Source: Mesostigma viride (taxonomy: Eukaryota > Streptophyta > Mesostigmatophyceae > Mesostigmatales > Mesostigmataceae). Taken from it: DNA of 64,000 nucleotides. The stretch covers positions 7,501 to 71,500 of the forward strand of contig RPFO01001130.1 in NCBI GenBank assembly GCA_009746045.1, written 5' to 3'. The position numbers and the translations under genes were made by a program. The notes under the pieces are model-generated. The model did not search any database. It saw only the letters and a list, made by a program, of their open reading frames with translations, and was not told the DNA's origin. This document shows, one piece after another, positions 42,057-53,452 of this stretch (position 1 is the first letter of the stretch; each line of letters opens with the position of its first letter).

Positions 42057-43127
42057 TTAAGTGCCTCGAAAGCCTGTTGGCACTTGGCACTGCTCAGCCC
42101 AAAGGAACGGGGTACCCTTCTTGAGAAGAGCGTTGATCGGGGCGGCGATGGTGGCAAACCTCGGGATGAACCGCCGGTAGTAGGATGCCAACCCCAGGAA
42201 ACTGCGCACCCCTTTCACGTCCGTAGGGACCAGCCATTGCTGGACAGCCTCGATCTTCTCCGGGTCGGTCGCGATGCCGTCCGCGGACAGGGTATGGCCC
42301 AGAAACGGCACGCAGCGACCGGCGCGCACCTTGGCCTTCCGCGCCGACAGGTGCTCCTCTTCCATGATCTGCAGCACTGCGTCAACATCCTCCAGGTGCT
42401 CCTCGAACGTCTTGGAGTACACCAGGATGTCGTCCAGATACGCCAGCGCGCACGTGCGCTTGTAGGTCCAGGGCGGGCGCGCCCCCTTCTGCGGGTCCGC
42501 CAGATCCTGGGAGACCTGCGGCAGGTGGGCTGTGCCCATCACCGGACGGAGGATGTCGTTCATCAGCATCTGGAAGGACGCAGGCGAGTTACACAGCCCC
42601 ATTGCCGCCACCCGAAACTGGTAGTGACCGAAGGGCGTAGCGAACGCGGTCTTGTGGCAGTCTTCTGGCGCGATGCGCAGCTGCCAAAACCCGTCCGCAC
42701 AGTCGATGACGGTGAAACACGTAGCCCCTTGGACACGGTTGAAGATGTCGTCGATCCGCGGTAGAGGATACCGGGACTTGACAGTGATGGCGTTCAGCTT
42801 CCGGTAGTCAGTCACCAGACGCCACTTGCCCCCTGGCTTGGGAACGAGCAGCACGCCCGCTGAGAAGGGGCTGTTGCTGGGTTCAATGAGCCCGGCGTCG
42901 AGCATGCAGTGAAATGAGGATCTTCTTGAGCTCCACCAGCTCGACTGGACCCATGCGGTACATGGGAGACACTGTCGGCCCGGAACCCTCCTGGAGCTGG
43001 ACACGGTGTAGCACCGATCGATTGGGAGGGAACTGGGGGGTGCGATCCGCGAAGAGAGTAGCGCGCTTCTCCAGGACGGCGTTGAACCGCGCCAGCTCGT
43101 CCGGAGTGAAGCCGGCCCCGATCTCAT
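42057..43127 (-). CDS. Chromovirus reverse transcriptase region
   Basis: Contains GVLLVPKPGGKWRLVTDYRK, YPLPRIDDIFNRVQGA, FTVIDCADGFWQ (motif A), PFGHYQFRVAAMGLCNSPAS and LAYLDDILVYSKTF (catalytic YLDD). These are textbook Ty3 blocks. It is followed by the RNase H start, across the foldback insertion. Confidence 0.9.
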   Translation of the reverse strand: MRSGPASLRTSWRGSTPSWRSALLSSRIAPPSSLPIDRCYTVSSSRRVPGRQCLPCTAWVQSSWWSSRRSSFHCMLDAGLIEPSNSPFSAGVLLVPKPGGKWRLVTDYRKLNAITVKSRYPLPRIDDIFNRVQGATCFTVIDCADGFWQLRIAPEDCHKTAFATPFGHYQFRVAAMGLCNSPASFQMLMNDILRPVMGTAHLPQVSQDLADPQKGARPPWTYKRTCALAYLDDILVYSKTFEEHLEDVDAVLQIMEEEHLSARKAKVRAGRCVPFLGHTLSADGIATDPEKIEAVQQWLVPTDVKGVRSFLGLASYYRRFIPRFATIAAPINALLKKGTPFLWAEQCQVPTGFRGT

Positions 43128-43199
43128 TGAGCATGGCCTGAGTGCTGTCCAGGTCTATTCGGTACATCGCATACTCCTTGCCCTTCCGGAGCTGGCGCG

Positions 43200-43860
43200 C
43201 CAGCGTCTTGCTACTCATCAGGATCTGGGACGCTGGTCGAGGCCCGTCCGCCGAGCGCTCGTGTGTAATGTTATGGACCTCAGCGGCCTGTGCCCTGTAC
43301 TCGCTGTCGGGGCACCAGAAGGAACCGTCCGGGAACCAAACTACCCGTCGGCGCACGCTGATGTCCACATCCTGCTTGTCCAACCAGTCCACTCCAATGA
43401 TGATGTCGGCAGCGCCCAGCGGCGCAATAGTCGCCACCAGGTCCACCGGCGTGCCCTGCAGCACACCCTTGATGTCTGCTAGGCCCGGCGATTGGTGTCG
43501 CCGGCCGTCCGAGTAGGTGACATACACTGCCGTGGTGTGTGGTCGTGGTACCAGGCCCAGCCGGCGCACCAGGGCCTCGTTGATGAAGGACGTGGAGGCA
43601 CCGGTGTCGACCAGAAACTTCACGTCCATGATCGTTTTCTCCATCAAATACGGATCAAGGACGGTGGGAGGAACCAGTAACCCTCCACTGAAAAGAAACA
43701 AATGTCGCGAGCCTCCTTGAGATGCACGCGCCGCCGGTTGAGCGGACGCGTCTGAGGCCACGTTGTTGACGTCTACCTCTACTCTAGTTGACTCCGCGTC
43801 TGGACTACCATCTGATTTTTCTACCCTATCCCCTACCCCGGGGCCCAAGCCCACGGGCAA
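43200..43860 (-). CDS. Chromovirus aspartic protease region
   Basis: VKFLVDTGASTSFINEALV carries the DTGAS active site. It is followed by the ADIIIGVDWL strand (ILG-type motif) and a conserved WLDKQD helix, as in Ty3 retropepsins. Confidence 0.85.
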
Positions 43861-43865
43861 GGCTA

Positions 43866-45779
43866 CTACTCCCGAGGAGCGGTGGGACGGGAGGCCGCCT
43901 CGCCCGACCGCCCGCCCTCTTCCCCCCCCTCCTCCTCGTCGTCCGCCTCCTCCTCGTCGTCATACTCATAGCCCGCCACTGCGTGCGCCTGGCCGGAAGA
44001 GGAGGACTGTCGCCGCGCCTCAATCTCGTTGACCGCACGCAACACGCTCTTGGTAGAGCTGGTCGCGGGTGGTCGCGGCTGCTGGTACTGAGTCGGGACC
44101 AGCTGTCTGGCATGCTGCAGGCGAGCCGCACGCTCACCCGCGTTGCGGGGTCGGTCCCGGGGACCGGAGGAGTCGGGGCGGCTGCCGAAGGCTGGACCAG
44201 AGAAGCGAACGCTGGGTTCCATCTCCCCTGCACCCCGACTGGCGTGCTTGCCCCGGAGCTTGGGGCAGTCGCGCTTGAGGTGTCCCACCTCGCTGCACAT
44301 GAAGCACCGCGCCTTGCTAGCGTCGATCGCGTTGACACCCTGGTCCGCGTAGCCAGCATCAGGGTCGTCGAGGTACTCGTCCTCCTCCTCGCCGGCGAAC
44401 TCAGTGGAGTACAGCTGATTCACCCGCCGCGGGGGAGCTGGCCTGAAGAAACGGCGCACCGAGGGTGCGCGGCCGCGAGTTACCACATCGGCCACCTGCA
44501 GAAGATACCTCTGGATATTCAAGATGTCCCACTCCTCCCAAGGGACCTCAGCGTAGTGCTTGAATACCTCGTCCTGCAGCTCGGGACAGAGTGCCTCGAT
44601 GAACCTGATCTTGTACTCATACCAGGTCATGTCGGTCAGATAGGCGGCGCTGGACTCAAACTTGGACAGAAACTCGCGATATGGGGTGGTCCCCTGGCGC
44701 AGCTTGCCGAAGGCGATTCGCTCGTGGAGTACAGCGTATGGGGGCACCAGCTTGCGGCGCACCCGGTCCATCAGCTCCTCCACGGTTTGCGGGTATGACT
44801 GGGATGCGATGCTCTCACAGTTCAAGATGCTCACCACCGAGGGGTCCATATGCAAGAGTTAACCACGAGCGGGATCAGATCACAGGTGGCCAGCTGCTAG
44901 CTGTGATGATTGCGCCAGATGGTATACTGCTGTTGCCACATGCGTCCCCATTCGTCTACCTCGCGCGGTTTCATGTCCGCGTGCAGCTTGGGTACATTCT
45001 TGAAATTGGGCATCGGTGGGGCCTTTACCGCGTTGGTGATGGGTCCACCGACGTCTACGTGGGGGATGGAGCCGAAGGCGGGGGGCTGCGACCGGGGAAG
45101 AGATCCGGACCTGGACGGCGTACCATGAGTCCGCCGCACCTGTACTGATGAGGGATGTTCGTACCCCGGGTCATCCAAGGCCACCCTGCTGAAATTAAGG
45201 TTGCCAACAGGCGCAGGCGATGGGACCACGCTGCTGTCAAGCACCCGTGGGCGCTGCGGTTGAGGTGCCGGACGCTGGACGGGCGTATGAGTCTCCTCGC
45301 CTCGGGCAGTGACACTGCTCCTGTCCTCCCCTGGTCTGGACCGTGGTCTATGAGTGACATGAGTACCAACGGGCGGCCCCTGCGTAACTGGTTCCTCGTC
45401 AACCTCGCCAGTCCCTTCCAGATCGTCGAACTCGCCATCTGCCCCTGGCATCTCCCCATCCTCATCCGAATACCATAGCGCCGTGGGTAACAGGGAAGTG
45501 CTGCCGAAGGACACTCTGCGTCTGCCCCGCGGTGTGTGGGGCCCGGTGGAGGTCCCTGGGGACGCCCCCGCCCCGCCCAAGGATGCGATGGCCGCCCGGT
45601 GGCTGGCTGCTGATAGCGGTAGTGCAGGGTATCTTCATTCTCGTCTCCTTGCTGCTCAGGATCATGTGGTAGCCACTGTAGTCTCGCCTGAGGTTGTTGT
45701 TGCCGCGGTCGGAGCTGCTGTTGTTGTCGTTGCTGCTGCGGTGACGGTTGCTGCTGCTGCTGCTGTTGTTGCTGCTGTC

Positions 45780-45861
<82 letters not shown>

Positions 45862-46023
45862 CTGCTGCTGCCGCTGCTGTTGCTGCTGCTGCTGCTGCGA
45901 GTCCCCTTGTAGTATCTCTTGGTCACTTCTGTCATCTTCCTGCCCGGTTAAGGCGTCTGGATTGTCCCCATCCGCTGGGAACCTAGGGCTGGATCGTGGG
46001 GAGCCTTCCACAGGTCTCTCCAT
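43866..46023 (-). CDS. Chromovirus gag region with poly-Gln tract and zinc knuckle
   Basis: The N-terminal part is Gln- and Pro-rich, with a long CAG/CAA tract. The capsid-like part includes WYEYKIRFIEALCPELQDEV and EEWDILNIQRYLLQVADVV. A CX2CX4HX4C zinc knuckle (CFMCSEVGHLKRDC, about 44,265-44,306) follows. An Arg/Glu-rich tail ends near the protease. Ty3-type gag. Confidence 0.8.
45735..45897. repeat. (CTG/TTG)n tract coding poly-Gln on the minus strand
   Basis: About 160 bp of CTG, TTG and occasional CCG or TCG triplets. On the minus strand it encodes a Gln run of about 45 residues inside gag. Length is likely to vary between copies. Confidence 0.9.
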
Positions 46024-46234
46024 GACCTCACCTGTACCTGTCCCTATACTTGGACGTGCGGTGGTACCTCTAGCCCTTCTGTACCGTGCTCGTGGTTGTC
46101 TACAGGTTCTACCTCTCTATTATCTGCGTCTCTTTCCCTAGTCTCGTCTTCTGTCTCTCTGGCGTTCCTTGTTTGGTACCGTGTTGGCATGGTGCTCGTA
46201 CCGGTACCTTACACAGCAGGCAACACCTCCCCAG

Positions 46235-46258
46235 GAAGAAAGAGAGAGAGAGAGAGAG
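46235..46258. repeat. (GA)n microsatellite
   Basis: A short AGAGAG run in the leader part of the chromovirus. Confidence 0.9.
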
Positions 46259-46320
46259 CAATCACGTGCTATGGATCTATAGATATAGAACCTAGTATTA
46301 CTTCCTAGTAATAGTATCCT

Positions 46321-46662
46321 CTACTGTTTGCTAGGGCCAATGGTCAGCTGAGAGAAGGTAACTGTAACTGCTGTCCCCTCCCCCTGACTGCTGAGCGTGG
46401 GTGGCTTGGAGCATTCACGAGTGGTGTGCATCCCCTCAGGCAAGGGCATGTGTTCCCTAACAAACCTATCTGCATCTGTAATGTTATCAAACCCTTTCCA
46501 CTTAGCACTAGAGCCTTGGGACAATATCTTATCTTTAATGTGCTCTTCACAAGTCTTCCAACTGTAGAATATAGCTGGTCTACCCTCATCCCCGTCATGA
46601 GCTACTGCATAGTAAGGAAATCCAGACTGTCCACCCTTATTTATTCTGTTGCGCCTAGGCAT
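46321..46662 (-). CDS. Viroplasmin / RNase H hybrid-binding-like ORF in the chromovirus leader
   Basis: An intact 113-codon minus-strand frame. After a basic start it reads FPYYAVAHDGDEGRPAIFYS, WKTCEEHIKD, then KWKGFDNITDADRFVREHM. This matches the Cauli_VI / RNase H1 N-terminal hybrid-binding domain: YYAV, then W..C, then K.F....A..F. In cellular RNase H1 the domain binds RNA/DNA hybrids; in caulimoviruses it lies in the inclusion-body protein. Its place between the 5' LTR and gag is unusual for a chromovirus. Confidence 0.7.
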   Translation of the reverse strand: MPRRNRINKGGQSGFPYYAVAHDGDEGRPAIFYSWKTCEEHIKDKILSQGSSAKWKGFDNITDADRFVREHMPLPEGMHTTRECSKPPTLSSQGEGTAVTVTFSQLTIGPSKQ

Positions 46663-47079
46663 GTTACATCATAGGCTGGCAGCGGCTTGCAAGCAGGAGA
46701 GAAAGGGGAATCCCAGGCTACCTCTAAATGCCGTGACCTTAAACAAACGAGGAAGAACACGGAGTCTAGCACAGCACACGCCCCAGCCTTCCGCGGCAGA
46801 GGGCTATACAATAGGTACACGGAGGTAAACACCGTCAACACAGTCGGCAACAGCCAGACGGTATCCACCCCCACGACAGGTCAAACAACGATGGTCGTCA
46901 TCCGCGACTTCCATGGCACCAACGACATTCACAACCTATAGAGGCACAACGTATAACACGAACCCCCTACGCGTGCGGACCCGGAGAGAAAGCGAGCACG
47001 CCAGCTAGCCTTCCACAGGCATAGCTTGCAAAGAAAGAATCCTAACTAGGGGACGTACCATCTTCGATGACGTTAATCC

Positions 47080-47310
47080 TTCCTGAGCTGGCCGCCACCC
47101 GGTGTCGTTGAAGGCAAGCCCTGGCCGCCACTAGGTGTCGTTGAAAACAGGAGAGCTGAACGCTATCGTTGACAGCACCTCACCACAGGACTATTGCTAG
47201 CCCCGCCGAGTATCCCAGACTGGCCGCTTGCTGCCTAGGTCGTCGTTGAATCCCTTTACGGGCTGGCCGCCGACCTGTCAGCAATTGTTGAATTCCGGAA
47301 CCTCTACCTA
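47080..47310 (-). repeat. Degenerate tandem repeats in the chromovirus leader
   Basis: CTGGCCGCC...GTCGTTGAA-type words occur four or five times at irregular spacing of 40-70 bp, downstream of the 5' LTR in element orientation. Possibly a packaging or translation-control structure (inference only). Confidence 0.5.
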
Positions 47311-47401
47311 CGCCAAGCTCCGCCTTGGTATCCTAATTGGCTCACTAACCCTCTCCGCGAGAGTTAGCTAACCTTTCCAGCACATTTCCTCCGATAACCA
47401 G

Positions 47402-47984
47402 TGTTGCGTCCCAGCCCAGACACACCTAGCCTGAGCTACGTAGCGAAAGACCCTCCTTGCCGGAATTAGGAATAATCCAAGATGGCCTAATGTAGGTTGC
47501 GCTTCACGACGAGAGTCGTGAGATATCTGGCATCACGGCTTAATGCCAAGCTAATTGTACACACTTATAATGGCTAGCAAGACCAATTACAAAATTGGAT
47601 AATTGCCCCGGGCTCAATGTGTAGGCGTATTCGCACTTATCATTCATCAAACCAAGAGGACGAGACTCTCGTCCTCGGACTAATTTAACCTAGGTGAGTT
47701 GCGGCGCAGATACACACCAAATCCTACTGGACAATCCAAGTCACTCATTCCACGTAGGATCCGGGCCGACATCGACCCCCAACTACAGGATCCACGCCTA
47801 GAACTATAGACAGACCCAGAACTGGCGCGGCGCCACGGCACCGGCCCCTAAAGGTCAACCTAGGACCAAAATAACTAGTCCAATTCACGCAATAGCCAAT
47901 ATTCATAAAACCCAGTACAACGGCCACAAGGCCTTAGTAATTTATTCCATTGTTACGTCCGACTAAAAGGGCCGGGACGTAACA
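47402..47984 (-). repeat. 5' LTR of the chromovirus
   Basis: A 583-bp partner of 35,249-35,829. The next bases on the minus strand, TGGTTATCGGAGG, are a plausible primer-binding site resembling the initiator-tRNA-Met type. Confidence 0.92.
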
Positions 47985-47989
47985 ATGGT

Positions 47990-48540
47990 ACTCTGTTGGG
48001 AGATCATGTAGTACGTACTTGCTGGATGGATGGAAGTGGGCGAAGCCGCGAAACCGAACTAAGCTAACCCTAAGCTAATTAATCTAGAAAACCCTAACTA
48101 CTCTACTGAGCAAAGCGCCCCTTCCTTCTGGGGGGAGGGCTTGCCCACAGGGGCCGGCGTGTGAGCCTGGACAGTCGTCCTCCACCTCTTCTTGTTCTGC
48201 ATAGCAGTCCAAGCAAGAGAGAGGGATCGGTGAATGCGGTGTTCAAATGTAGCTGGGACCACTATGTCGGCCACCAACTGCTGTGTATACTGAGGTCATG
48301 GCATGCAGGTTTACCCATCTTTCTAGGAATGTCCTTGGGGCCAGGCCAGGTCAGGATATCATGCACCCCTGGTTCGGGCCAAGCCGCTGGGGGCCGGCCA
48401 AACCGAGGTCGGTGTCTACTACCTGACTGGTGCGAGCAAGATGTCCTACGAATGCTATCCTGCGCTGCTAATCTCGTCCGAAATGCGAGGCATATTCTGA
48501 TACAAAGACTCTAATGACCTATGTGTGGAATTTTACCCCA
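47990..48540. other. No recognised gene
   Basis: Sequence to the right of the chromovirus with one short plus-strand frame (48,161-48,514) of unremarkable composition. No family recognised. Confidence 0.5.
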
Positions 48541-48760
48541 CGTTCAGGGCCTGTCGGAGCATCCTGGTAACCGTGCCGTTCAGCCGTGTGGCCAGCGTAT
48601 CCGTGAGCGTCCATGCCTCGGCGCCATTGTAGGTGCATGAGCACCTTGAGGACCAGGACCTTGAAGAGCATTCGCTTGCGGCGCTCGCCCAGGTCCTTCG
48701 AGTGCCAGCTAGTAGGTGTTGAGCGAACGAAGCCGAGCCCATGTCTGACAGAACATAATT
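48540..48760 (-). pseudogene. LINE reverse-transcriptase C-terminal fragment
   Basis: Minus-strand frames read RMLFKVLVLKVLMHLQ and then, in another frame, YNGAEAWTLTDTLATRLNGT and VTRMLRQALNV. These match the LKVLVLP...YGAETWTLT...MLR block of LINE-I. It is a frame-broken scrap of the same LINE group. Confidence 0.65.
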
Positions 48761-50999
48761 GTCCGAAGCTATTACGCAATATATGGCGAGCAAACGCTCC
48801 TCCGCGCAACGCAACCTGGGGGCTGTGCTAAGCCCTGAAAACACATCTGCAGCCTCGGCTGCAGCTTCGCCCTCCGGCCCAGAAGGCAACGGCGCCACTA
48901 GCCAAGCTCTAGTGGTCGCCCAGCCCCCTCCCGGGCTCGCCTCGCCCGCAGCGTCGCCTGAACCCAAGTGCAGTCGCCCTGCCGAGCCGCCCGGGGAAAC
49001 GACTTTGACGCCAGCCAGCCCGGCTTTTTCGACAAGCTAAACCACGACAAGATCCTGAGCTGCGTGTCCTGCGGATCGTATGCCTCGCTTCTTGAACTGT
49101 GCAAGCAGCTCTTCCACCAAGGTCGCCTCGTCGATGCTTTCCAGAGGCTCGCCTACAACCTCGACTCCAATCCATCCTCACCCTCCGCCGCCACCACCTT
49201 CAGATACGCGCCCTCTTCTCCCTCCTTGGCCGCTCCATCGAGGAGCTCTGGCCCCCCCAGCCCCTCACCACCACCTTAACCCCTAAATGGGCAGAAATAC
49301 TGCCGATGCATCGGCTGTAACTTCACAATTTTGCAAACCAGATGCCATCCAACCCACCCATATCCAATGGCTGTCCTTGGGGGCCAAGCATGTCCATGCG
49401 TTGCCCTTCGGGTTGGTATATCACAACCTTACATATATTCATTGAGAATGATAGATGCAGGGCACCTTACATATATGCAGGGTAGGCCATGTATAACTGC
49501 CGTCAAAGTCAGGGGGGTCAAGACGCGCGTTTTCATTTTTGGTAGAATGTGCATTTTGAATTATGTTATAAGAGCTAGGCACCTACCACTTCAGGGATGA
49601 TAAACAATTAGTTGCTGAACAGTTTGAGCCATTGGGGTCATCATTGGTTGGGTATACCAGCAGTTACACCCAGTACAACCCATAGGGGTACCGTTGGTAA
49701 AAAGCAACCAAGGGGGTAGGGGTGGGCATTCTACCTACTAATAAGGCCACCAACCATGTCATACAATACATTATTTCCCTTCCACAATGATGGGGAAACA
49801 TAACTGCATCATCACACTGCCCTTACATGGCACCTATGTGCAGGTGCCACCTTGTCCATGCACGTAGGTAACGTGGTACGGATACCCTACGCAAGGCATG
49901 CATTCTAGGAGGCAGCCACCAACAAACTAGTGATTTTAAGCCTATTTCAGCTTGCCCTAGCAAGGATAAACTAGGCCTAAGCTGCTATATCTTGCCAGGT
50001 GATGGCCAGCACACCTGGTGGCACATGCTGACAATGGGAAGCTTCTACTCACCGGTTACATGCTTGATGATGCCACAGAGACCAGCCAACTGCCTCACAC
50101 TCATGCAATATGTGTGTGGGAAATGTATAACAAACATATATGGAGGTATTCAAACCCATACAGCCTCTAAAACTTATCACCATCACACTATGGCAGGTCA
50201 ACTGACTGAGGGAAGCATCTAAGAATGGTGTTTTAGGAAGGGGCCAGGCCATGGTCAAGAAAGAGCATGAATAATGAAGAAAGAATGTGCTACACCAGCT
50301 AGAAAGTATACATAAACGTCATACATCGACAAGAAAACGATAACTCAGCTTTACCTGGCATGGCTGGCATTACCTTGGCCCTGGCGGTGGCCGCAAAATG
50401 GCGCATTGCGGCACACCGAAGTTGTGCAGCATGGTCGCTAGATTCGACGATTTCTGGCCACCCTTGCGCGTTCACGGCTACAAATCATCATAAAAAGTAA
50501 AAATAAACCGATACATCCTTTGAAATACGCCGGAAAGTTATTGCTGTCAACGTTTCTATCGTCCGGCCTGATCGCAGTTTTTTTCCAGCAAGAACGCTGC
50601 CGACACCTATCAAATGGCATTCCCGCGAACCAAAAAATTGGCCTGTATCATCTTTAGGACGTATAAAATCAATTTCCTGAGTTTGGTCAGAAAATTCGGA
50701 CGAAAACGTAAATGCCATGCGTGGGCGCAAGCCGCCATGGCCAGGTCGTCGTTTTCCGGAATGCACGTTGTACGTGAAAAAGTACCCTGACCCCTTGTGC
50801 TTTGACCGGCCACCAAACAGACCCATGGCCCCCCCGGCCCACCCCACACGTCCAGGTCCATACAGTACAGTACATCCTGCACCAAGCACTCGAGGAGACT
50901 ACAGTACTGTACAGTACAGCACCGCTGGTCCGTGTTGCGAGTCCGGCCAGGCGCGGGGCGGGGGCCACGTCGACGTGCACCCGGGAAGTATCCATGTCG
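48760..50999. other. No recognised gene
   Basis: About 2.2 kb. A Pro/Ser/Ala-rich plus-strand frame at 48,760-49,040, and one at 48,968-49,279 with FFDKLNHDKILSCVSCGSYA, could be exon or mobile-element scraps. The rest (49,300-50,990) shows no supported coding, RNA or tandem-repeat structure apart from a small ACAGTACTGTACAGTAC palindromic cluster near 50,900. Confidence 0.45.
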
Positions 51000-51074
51000 T
51001 ATCTGGTAATGTGCTATCCTCCTATGGGATTTACTATTGGTTATATCCTTAAGTGTTGGAAAAAACAACTCTCT

Positions 51075-51510
51075 TATGCTATACGCTCTATGCTATACGC
51101 GATCTGGACCATACGCAACGAGACAGTCTTTAAGGTCCGCGAGGAGTATACCCGCGGCGGCGTAGTCCGGCGCTTTATATACCTATGGAATGCGGCTATG
51201 CGCCGCTACTGGCTGTTAGCTCAGGAACAACACAGGGTGTGGGACCCAGGGCCCAATAACGACAAGCCCAGCCCGCTCCAGCTTTTTCATGATCTACTGG
51301 GCCGTAATCAGGTATTCACCAGTATGCCTCATGGCGACATTACTCAGGTCCAATGGCTTCCCTGGTCTAATAACGCGCCCTATTAGCCTTTCACCTGTCA
51401 CCGCCACACGTGTGTGTGCCCACCTTCATTAGGATTCGCTGATACTCATTTCCCCTCTCACCTCTTTGGTCCATAACTGGCTAATAAATATACCCATTTC
51501 CCCGAAAAAA
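51075..51510 (+). mobile_element. 5'-truncated LINE tail with poly-A and 15-bp target duplication
   Basis: The sequence between two copies of AAAAAACAACTCTCT (51,060-51,074 and 51,511-51,525) encodes the C-terminal end of a LINE protein: AIWTIRNETVFKVREEYTRG, then RRFIYLWNAAMRRYWLLAQE, with a stop near 51,385. A short 3' UTR and a poly-A run follow. The structure is that of a standard truncated LINE insertion, of a different family from LINE-I because it ends in poly-A. Confidence 0.75.
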
Positions 51511-51592
51511 AAAAAAACAACTCTCTGCTTGGGCGCGGGTAGTTTGGAATAAACGTACACCTATTTATCTGGAAATGTGCTATCCTCCTATG

Positions 51593-52600
51593 CCACTCCA
51601 TCGAGGCTACTTGGCGTGCGATCGAATACATCTACTGTTATATGGAAATAAACTAACACCCATTTCACCGGAAATTGCTAGAATACATCTCGTTGTGAAC
51701 TTTCCGGGTAATGGGTATTTTTTATTAACCAATAAGAATATCGTTAACCAAGCGTTAGCACTGATTAGGGGACCTATTAGCCCTGATTAGGGCCTTATGT
51801 CATACTGGTAGTTGTCATATAGGAACTGCGCTTGGTAGTTCATAGTTGGTGGGTACAGGGTAATTGATGTTGTTGTTGTTGTTGTTGTGTCCTACGCCGC
51901 ACATGGGCAGGGTAATTGAATAATTGATGTACTTGATAGGTTAGAATCCATCAATCCAAGTCAGACACTGAACTAGGCGCCCTGACTACTGCGGTACTGC
52001 CAGTATGCCAACTGGTTATAAACAAGCTCCCGGGCTCGAAATTTACCTAACCTGGAAAAAAAATTTACCTAACCCGGCTGAACTCTCCCCGTAAAGTGTC
52101 AAATCCATGCAAAAAAACCCTCGAAAAAATAATTACTCGCAATTTGATTAAAGCCATACGGTACACAGCGTTCACGGAGTCTATCGACGCGGGTGACTTT
52201 TAATTATAGCGTCTATTGAAGCATGCGCCTTGCATGCGCAGCTGTTTGTCATGAACGGATATTTAAAATGGACAATGAACTTTTAGCGAGTTGGAAATGC
52301 ATTCCCAGCCGTTCAAGCTGTACGGCATTGCTCCTCGCCTGGGCACTAGGGGCCTCTTTGTTCCCCCTAAAAATTAATAGGAAATTAAGGAACCCCGGCC
52401 GCGCGCAGCGCCCGTACTCTACGTTTGTAAATCGTGAAATAGTAACTCGATCTATCGTCAATAGTTATATCGGATGTAATTCGGCGCAAAGATACCTTAA
52501 TAATGCCTTCAATAACGTGATAAATGTTTTCTCGCTCCACATAGCGGGTGCTCGCACCGCCGGCCTATATTACGTCGTTTTATTTGGCAAGGCATAGTGA
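51593..52600. other. Non-coding, AT-richer stretch before the NRPS gene
   Basis: No supported gene. A TTG run lies at about 51,868-51,888. The region probably includes the promoter of the NRPS gene, but no specific element can be assigned. Confidence 0.45.
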
Positions 52601-52661
52601 AAACGAACGGTTGCTTTGCGCCCTACGGCCGGAGGAGGCCTCCGTCTCTTCCCCCGCGCCG

Positions 52662-52808
52662 ATGACCTCACATCCGCGACGCTTCCGCAACCCTACCAGC
52701 TCGCCGCCGGAGGCGCCCGTGCACGCGCGCCGGCTGGGGCCCATGCTGCTGGAGGAGGTGGAGGAGCAGGGCAGGGCGGGCGTGAAGGCACAGTTGGGAG
52801 ACGGCTTG
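52662..52808 (+). CDS. NRPS gene, probable first exon
   Basis: An ATG at 52,662 opens a frame reading MTSHPRRFRNPTSSPPEA and then GPMLLEEVEEQGRAGVKAQL. It ends in phase 0 at GGCTTG|GTACGT. The next exon starts in phase 0, so the join is in frame. The frame is also open upstream of the ATG, so the start is a guess. The short basic N-terminus does not look like a clear targeting peptide. An extra exon could hide in the 1-kb intron. Confidence 0.5.
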
Positions 52809-53287
52809 GTACGTGCGACAAAGAGGAGTTGGCCTCCTTTAATGTTGCGTGGGGGCCGGGGGCAGACCTGGGGCGTTGAGGTGATGCGGGTAGCTTATGT
52901 AGTACAGTACATGCACGGCACTTTTCTACTATTACATATGGCGCTGTCTGCCACTATCCAAACCGCTTGCCTCAGCGTCGCTTGCCTTGGCGTCGCTGGG
53001 GTCCAACCCCCTCGCCCTGTCACTGCTACCAGCTGCACCCGTTGCCCCACCAGGGCCTGGCCTCATGCGCGCTCGCAGCAGCTCTATGGGGCGGTGGTAG
53101 GCGTGCTGCACAGGGGGGGGAATGGGGGAGATGGCAGCAGGGGGGAGAGCAAGGCAGGGAGACGGCATGAGTGCGACGCGTGGCTTACTGAGCACCGAGC
53201 AGAACGGTGAAGGGCATGCTGCACGGGTGGACGTGACGTACGCATGCTTGGAGACAAGCAGGTCAAAGATGGGCACCAAAAGAAATG

Positions 53288-53452
53288 ACATATGCACGGG
53301 TTGACACGAGATAGTCATGAATTAAAATAGTAGATGCAAGGGGAGAAACGAGATAGGCATAAATAGAAGTAGTATATGCATGGGTAGGCGCGAGAAAGGC
53401 GCGTATAAAAACAGTATATTCATGGGTAGACACGAGAAACCTGTATCTGTGG
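53288..53452 (+). repeat. Tandem repeat of about 43 bp, four degenerate copies, NRPS intron 1
   Basis: Units begin ATATGCAYGGGTAGACACG and end in an AT-rich part (ATAAA.GTAGT). The copies start near 53,290, 53,332, 53,374 and 53,416. Confidence 0.7.

Larger units (their letters stand above)
35249..47984 (-). mobile_element. Ty3/Gypsy chromovirus, 12.7 kb, young
   Basis: Two LTRs of about 582 bp (35,249-35,829 and 47,402-47,984) differ at about four sites. Each has TGTT...AACA ends, and the 5-bp duplication ATGGT flanks the element (35,244-35,248 and 47,985-47,989). On the minus strand the order is leader, viroplasmin-like ORF, gag with zinc knuckle, protease, RT, RNase H, integrase, chromodomain and two extra ORFs. 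A G/A-rich tract abuts the 3' LTR as a polypurine tract. A small foldback element is inserted in pol. Apart from that it looks nearly whole, with perhaps two or three frame breaks. LTR divergence below 1% means a recent insertion. Confidence 0.93.

Noticed and set aside
43788-44798. 336-codon plus-strand frame
   Set aside because: Antisense shadow of the chromovirus gag region, whose zinc knuckle lies on the other strand.
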